From Streptomyces exfoliatus (lineage in GTDB: Bacteria > Actinomycetota > Actinomycetes > Streptomycetales > Streptomycetaceae), in NCBI RefSeq assembly GCF_000725545.1, contig NZ_JNZP01000030.1:4025-68024 (forward strand): a stretch of DNA of 64,000 bases. The letters run 5' to 3'. Under the pieces are notes generated by a model that saw only the letters and a list, made by a program, of their open reading frames with translations, was not told the DNA's origin and made no database searches. This document shows, piece after piece, positions 61,601 through 64,000 of this stretch (positions are counted from its first letter, which is position 1; every line of letters begins with the position of its first letter). Both the position numbers and the translations under genes were made by a program.

Positions 61601-64000
61601 AGCACCTGCACGCCGCTGACCTGGCTGTGCTCCATGTCGCTCCACAGCCGGCTCTGGACCTCGGCGGCGCGGGCGGCGAACGCGTCGCCGGCCGAGTCGC
61701 GGATCTCCAGCATCAGGGTGGTGGAGAAGTTGCCGATGACGTCGCCGACCTGCGGATGCAGCGGCAGCCGGTTGAAGTACAGCAGGTTCAGGGAGAAGTC
61801 GGGAGTCGCGCTCCACTCCGCGATCACCTGCGCGTACGCCGTGCACAGGGCCGCCGACGGACTGACCCCGGCCGTCGTCGCATGCTCCTTGAACCGGGCC
61901 CAGTCCTCCACCGACAGGGTCGCGCCACGGTGGTTGAACACCGGCCGCTCCAGGGTCGACGGGTCGACCGCCAGCGGCAGCTGGGGCGCGGGCGGCAGGG
62001 TGTCGAGCCGGTCCCGCCAGTAGGCGAGCGCCCGGTCGTACTCCGGCCCCTCCTCCAGGGCACGGGCCTGCCGCACGTAGTCCCGGTAGCGAAGGTCCAG
62101 CGCGGGCAGCGTCTCGCCGCGGTAGTGCGCGGCCCACTCCTTGAACAGGATCGACGTGCTGAAACCATCGATGATCAGGGCGTCGAAGCCGGCGTGCAGC
62201 CGTATCGTCCGGTCGTCGACTCGGGTCACCCGCACGTCGAACAGCGGCCAGCGGGCGGTGTCGAAGACCTGGTGCCGCATCTCCTCGTGGACGGCGGTCA
62301 GCGCGGCCTCGCGCTCGGCCGGATCCAGGCCGGAGACGTCGGTCTCGCGGAGCACATAGGCGGGGACGTCGCGCTGGACGCGCTGCTCGCCCTCGGCGGT
62401 GAAGACCGCGCGCAGCATGTCGTGGCGGTCGATCATCGCCCGGAGGGATGCCCCGAGCCGGTCGAGGTCCACGTTCTCCAGGTCGATCTCGACCTGGAAG
62501 TACGTGGAGGTGTTCCCGAGCTCGAAGGCGTCACCGCGGCCGACGAGGTACGCCTGCTGGAGGTCGGTCAGGCCGAACGGCTCATAGCGTTCGGCGTCGT
62601 CCGCCGACGTCACGGCGGCCCCGTCGTCGGCCTGCGGGGTCTCCGCCTCTACGGGGTCGCCTTGCTCGCCGCCGAGTGCGGCGAGCACGTCTCCCGCGAT
62701 GTCGTCGGTGCTGCGGCCGCTGAGGAACGCCGTCATCGGCAGCAGGACCTCGAACTCGCGGTTCAGCGTCGTCCGGATCTTCATCGCGATCAGCGAGTCG
62801 AGACCGAGCGCCTGCAACGGCTGCCCGGCGTCGAGCCTGGCCGCCACGGTACCGAGGGCCCGGGCGACGATGCGGGTCACGAGAGTCCGCACGGCCACGG
62901 GCGTCATGGCGGGCGCGGCCTCGGGCGCGTCGGCCGGTGCCGGGGCCGGGGTCGCTGTCGGGGCCGACGGGGCGACAGCCAGGGGCGTCGGGACACCGGC
63001 CACGGGTGCCCGTACGGCCGGGGGCTGCGCCGCCGGTCGGGTCAGGGCCGGGGCGAAGCGCACGCCGTCGGCCTCGGCGACCAGCCGGCCGTGCGCGCCG
63101 ACGAGCCGGATACGCGCCCGTGTGCCGTCGTCGAACAGTTCGGCGTGACATCGGAGCCCGTCCTGGGGGCCGCCGCGGTGGTAGTGCACGAAGCGGTCGA
63201 GACCGACCGGCACGAGGGCCGGGCCGTCCGAGGGGAAGCAGGCCAGCGCCGTCTGGAACATCGCGTCGACGAGCCCGGGGTGCAGCAGGTACGCGTCCGC
63301 CTCACCGGCCAGGGCGGACCGGATCTCGGCGGTGGCCTCACCACGGCCGAGCCTGATCCGCTCCACCCAGCGGGCCGCGGAACCCAGGTACATCGCGCGC
63401 TGCCACAGCAGTCGGTAGAGCTCGTCGCCGGTCAGCTCGCGGCCCGATCCGACCGGAGCGAGCGTCACCGTGGGGGCGGCCGACGCACCCGACCGGGCCC
63501 GGCCCTGAGCGTGCAGCTGCCAACCGCCGGCCGCGTCCTGGGCGTAGTAGCGGAACAGGTCCTGGTCCACGATGAGCTGGGCGGCGCGCTCGCCGGCCGG
63601 CCCGTCGGCGGCCCCGACCGGTTCGAGCACCAGATCCGCGGGCAGCTCCAGGTCCTCGACGGACACCGGACCGGGACCGGCCAGTTCGGAGACCGCCTCG
63701 ATCAGCGACTCGACGAACACACCGGCGCTGACCACCGGCCGGCCCCCGACCACGAAGTCGCCGAGGCAGGGGTGCGCCATCGGGTCGAGCCGGGGCGCGA
63801 ACTGCGCCTGCGCGAGCGGCGACGACGGCAGTCGTACGCCCAACAGGGCGACCGTCTCGGCCGGTTGTTCCCGCACGCCCGAGCTGCTGCTGCTCGGGGC
63901 GGCGGCGGGTTCGGGTGTGAGCCAGTAGTGCTGGCGTTGGAAGGGGTAGGCGGGGAGTTCGATGGTGTGGGTGCGGTAGGGGGTGAGGGTGGTGGGCCAT
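58636..64000 (-). CDS. Hybrid PKS-NRPS, 3' part: (AT)-DH-ACP-Cy-A(Cys)-PCP-TE; 5' end beyond the window
   Basis: Numbering from GTG 63876, an in-frame codon but not the real start: upstream the frame continues with the post-AT linker ELPAYPFQRQHYWL. DH: about 30-275, His35 in HPCLGDF and Asp204 in HPGLVDAMFQ. ACP: Ser361 in LGLDSL. Heterocyclisation domain: about 430-860, with D565-x4-D570 in FDALIIDGFS and TPQVWLDHQ. Adenylation: about 900-1395, specificity residues D1091, L1092, Y1095, N1134, M1161, S1163, L1187, I1195, W1196, K1384, i.e. cysteine. PCP: Ser1440. Type I thioesterase: Ser1566 in GGWSMGG and His1723. Predicted role: polyketide transferred to Cys, cyclised to a thiazoline, then released. 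The DH meets the ACP through an Ala/Pro linker, with no KR or ER. Confidence 0.95.
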   Translation of the reverse strand, partial: WPTTLTPYRTHTIELPAYPFQRQHYWLTPEPAAAPSSSSSGVREQPAETVALLGVRLPSSPLAQAQFAPRLDPMAHPCLGDFVVGGRPVVSAGVFVESLIEAVSELAGPGPVSVEDLELPADLVLEPVGAADGPAGERAAQLIVDQDLFRYYAQDAAGGWQLHAQGRARSGASAAPTVTLAPVGSGRELTGDELYRLLWQRAMYLGSAARWVERIRLGRGEATAEIRSALAGEADAYLLHPGLVDAMFQTALACFPSDGPALVPVGLDRFVHYHRGGPQDGLRCHAELFDDGTRARIRLVGAHGRLVAEADGVRFAPALTRPAAQPPAVRAPVAGVPTPLAVAPSAPTATPAPAPADAPEAAPAMTPVAVRTLVTRIVARALGTVAARLDAGQPLQALGLDSLIAMKIRTTLNREFEVLLPMTAFLSGRSTDDIAGDVLAALGGEQGDPVEAETPQADDGAAVTSADDAERYEPFGLTDLQQAYLVGRGDAFELGNTSTYFQVEIDLENVDLDRLGASLRAMIDRHDMLRAVFTAEGEQRVQRDVPAYVLRETDVSGLDPAEREAALTAVHEEMRHQVFDTARWPLFDVRVTRVDDRTIRLHAGFDALIIDGFSTSILFKEWAAHYRGETLPALDLRYRDYVRQARALEEGPEYDRALAYWRDRLDTLPPAPQLPLAVDPSTLERPVFNHRGATLSVEDWARFKEHATTAGVSPSAALCTAYAQVIAEWSATPDFSLNLLYFNRLPLHPQVGDVIGNFSTTLMLEIRDSAGDAFAARAAEVQSRLWSDMEHSQVSGVQVLRELNRARGASVRAAAPVVFTSLVNFAGQQDTEQRGVVQYLAGIGENGRQVSSSVRTPQVWLDHQAVEEAGALVLNWDVIEELFPAGCVDAMFAAYLRVLHDLSRDPAAWQRPRPALTPAADLDVRAAANATEGPMPEGLLHDAVLAQAAATPDAPAVVSPALALTYGDLDRRSNQVGHALQAQGVGPGDLVAIVMDKGWEQVVAALGILRAGAAYVPIDAGVPAERLHVLLDSAGIGHVVTQPWVDDTADWPQGVLRTVVRADDRGEERPLGPSGAKATDLAYVIFTSGSTGTPKGVMIEHGAALNTVADVNERYGVTSADRALGLSAMHFDLSVYDVFGLLSVGGALVLPEPAAHREPARWAELVAEHGVTVWNSVPALMEMFTEHALANGLTGLPVRLVMMSGDWIPVTLPGRIRLLLPEAELWSLGGATEASIWSILHPIGEVEDDCVSIPYGKAMRNQRFYVLDGALRPCPVWVPGDLYIAGAGLARGYLNDEAKTRAAFLHHPDTGERLYRTGDLGRFLPDGSIEFLGRQDSQVKIQGYRIELGEVEAALTQCEGIRCAAVVAAGEQHGPKRLIAYVVLDEGREDTEREITEALRQVVPQHLVPQRVLVLDELPLSDNGKVNRAALPAPDEIAVEGAGFVAPRDDVERRLAEIWAEFFGVTEIGVTASFFELGGDSLLAVRLMSRIARGLGRSLPLSSLFARPTIELLAQAVRDTGAGEEGRGALVPVRTTGSRTPLVFVHPVGGDVLCYAELAELLGAEQPFYALQLPDVELRSVEDMAAHYAEAVREALPDGPYRLGGWSMGGVIALEMAARLTAAGAEVELLAVVDLIERPGPAEGAPVSDEVLLSWFARDLAGLAGVDWELAPEAFDGRPPVEVLHAEARAAGALSEDIDLGTLSRIVGRFQSNYRALLRYAPSSFAGRVVSLRAADGGATVETASRWMEYFTGDATLVDVPGDHYTVMRGERLRVLAGELRRALDAH

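Noticed and set aside
63338..64000. A 220-codon minus-strand frame at the right edge
   Set aside because: Out of frame with the PKS; the correct frame reads ELPAYPFQRQHYWL across the same bases.

Overview
The window looks like Streptomyces or a very close relative. The DNA is uniformly GC-rich with strong third-position GC, GTG starts and 4-base ATGA/GTGA overlaps are common, and the TTA codon is nearly absent. It also carries characteristic Streptomyces elements: CebR-type operators at cellulase genes, an ECF41 sigma factor with a SnoaL-like tail, leaderless promoters and a DUF5685 gene. I saw no rRNA, tRNA, CRISPR array, insertion sequence or phage gene.

Layout. 0.1-2.4 kb: a GMC (FAD) dehydrogenase with its small subunit. 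2.5-3.2 kb: a decayed alpha/beta hydrolase. 3.2-12.5 kb: a nitrogen-scavenging locus reading leftwards (two DUF1989 proteins, a biotin-dependent urea/guanidine carboxylase, a frameshifted allophanate hydrolase), with a divergent TetR gene and a permease. Two near-identical 22-bp palindromes, one before the operon/TetR gene and one before the permease, make this look like a single TetR regulon. From what is known of the DUF1989 proteins it is more likely a guanidine route than a urea route. 12.6-19.5 kb: housekeeping and accessory genes (ABM, VOC, ChrB-like + MFS, MFS, CGNR zinc finger, DUF1877, GNAT). 19.5-24.7 kb: a cellulose-degradation island (AA10 LPMO-CBM2, GH12-CBM2, GH9) with three strong CebR boxes and one weak one. 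24.7-37.6 kb: membrane proteins, a DM13 protein, an oxidoreductase-sigJ pair under a Crp-like palindrome, a Cys/Gly-rich DUF5685 protein, a MerR regulator beside a serine hydrolase, a dual-RCK membrane protein and a GNAT.

37.6-46.7 kb: a complete peptide/nickel-type ABC importer operon (binding lipoprotein, two permeases, two ATPases; all neighbours overlap) under a divergent LacI regulator with an 18-bp perfect operator, then an amidohydrolase divergent from a TetR gene across another operator. 46.7-52.5 kb: methyltransferase, SGNH hydrolase, flavin reductase, a VOC plus signal-less periplasmic-binding-fold pair, and a HEAT-repeat protein with a MerR-HEAT fusion regulator under a textbook 19-bp-spacer MerR promoter.

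52.6-64 kb: two acyl-CoA ligases around a small secreted protein, then a leftward specialised-metabolism locus that runs off the right edge. Its large gene encodes (...AT)-DH-ACP-Cy-A-PCP-TE. The A domain has the cysteine code, so the last module should add a cysteine, cyclise it to a thiazoline and release the chain. A flavin monooxygenase and an unknown 149-residue protein follow. The DH abuts the ACP with no KR between them, which makes this the part of the window most likely to hold new chemistry.
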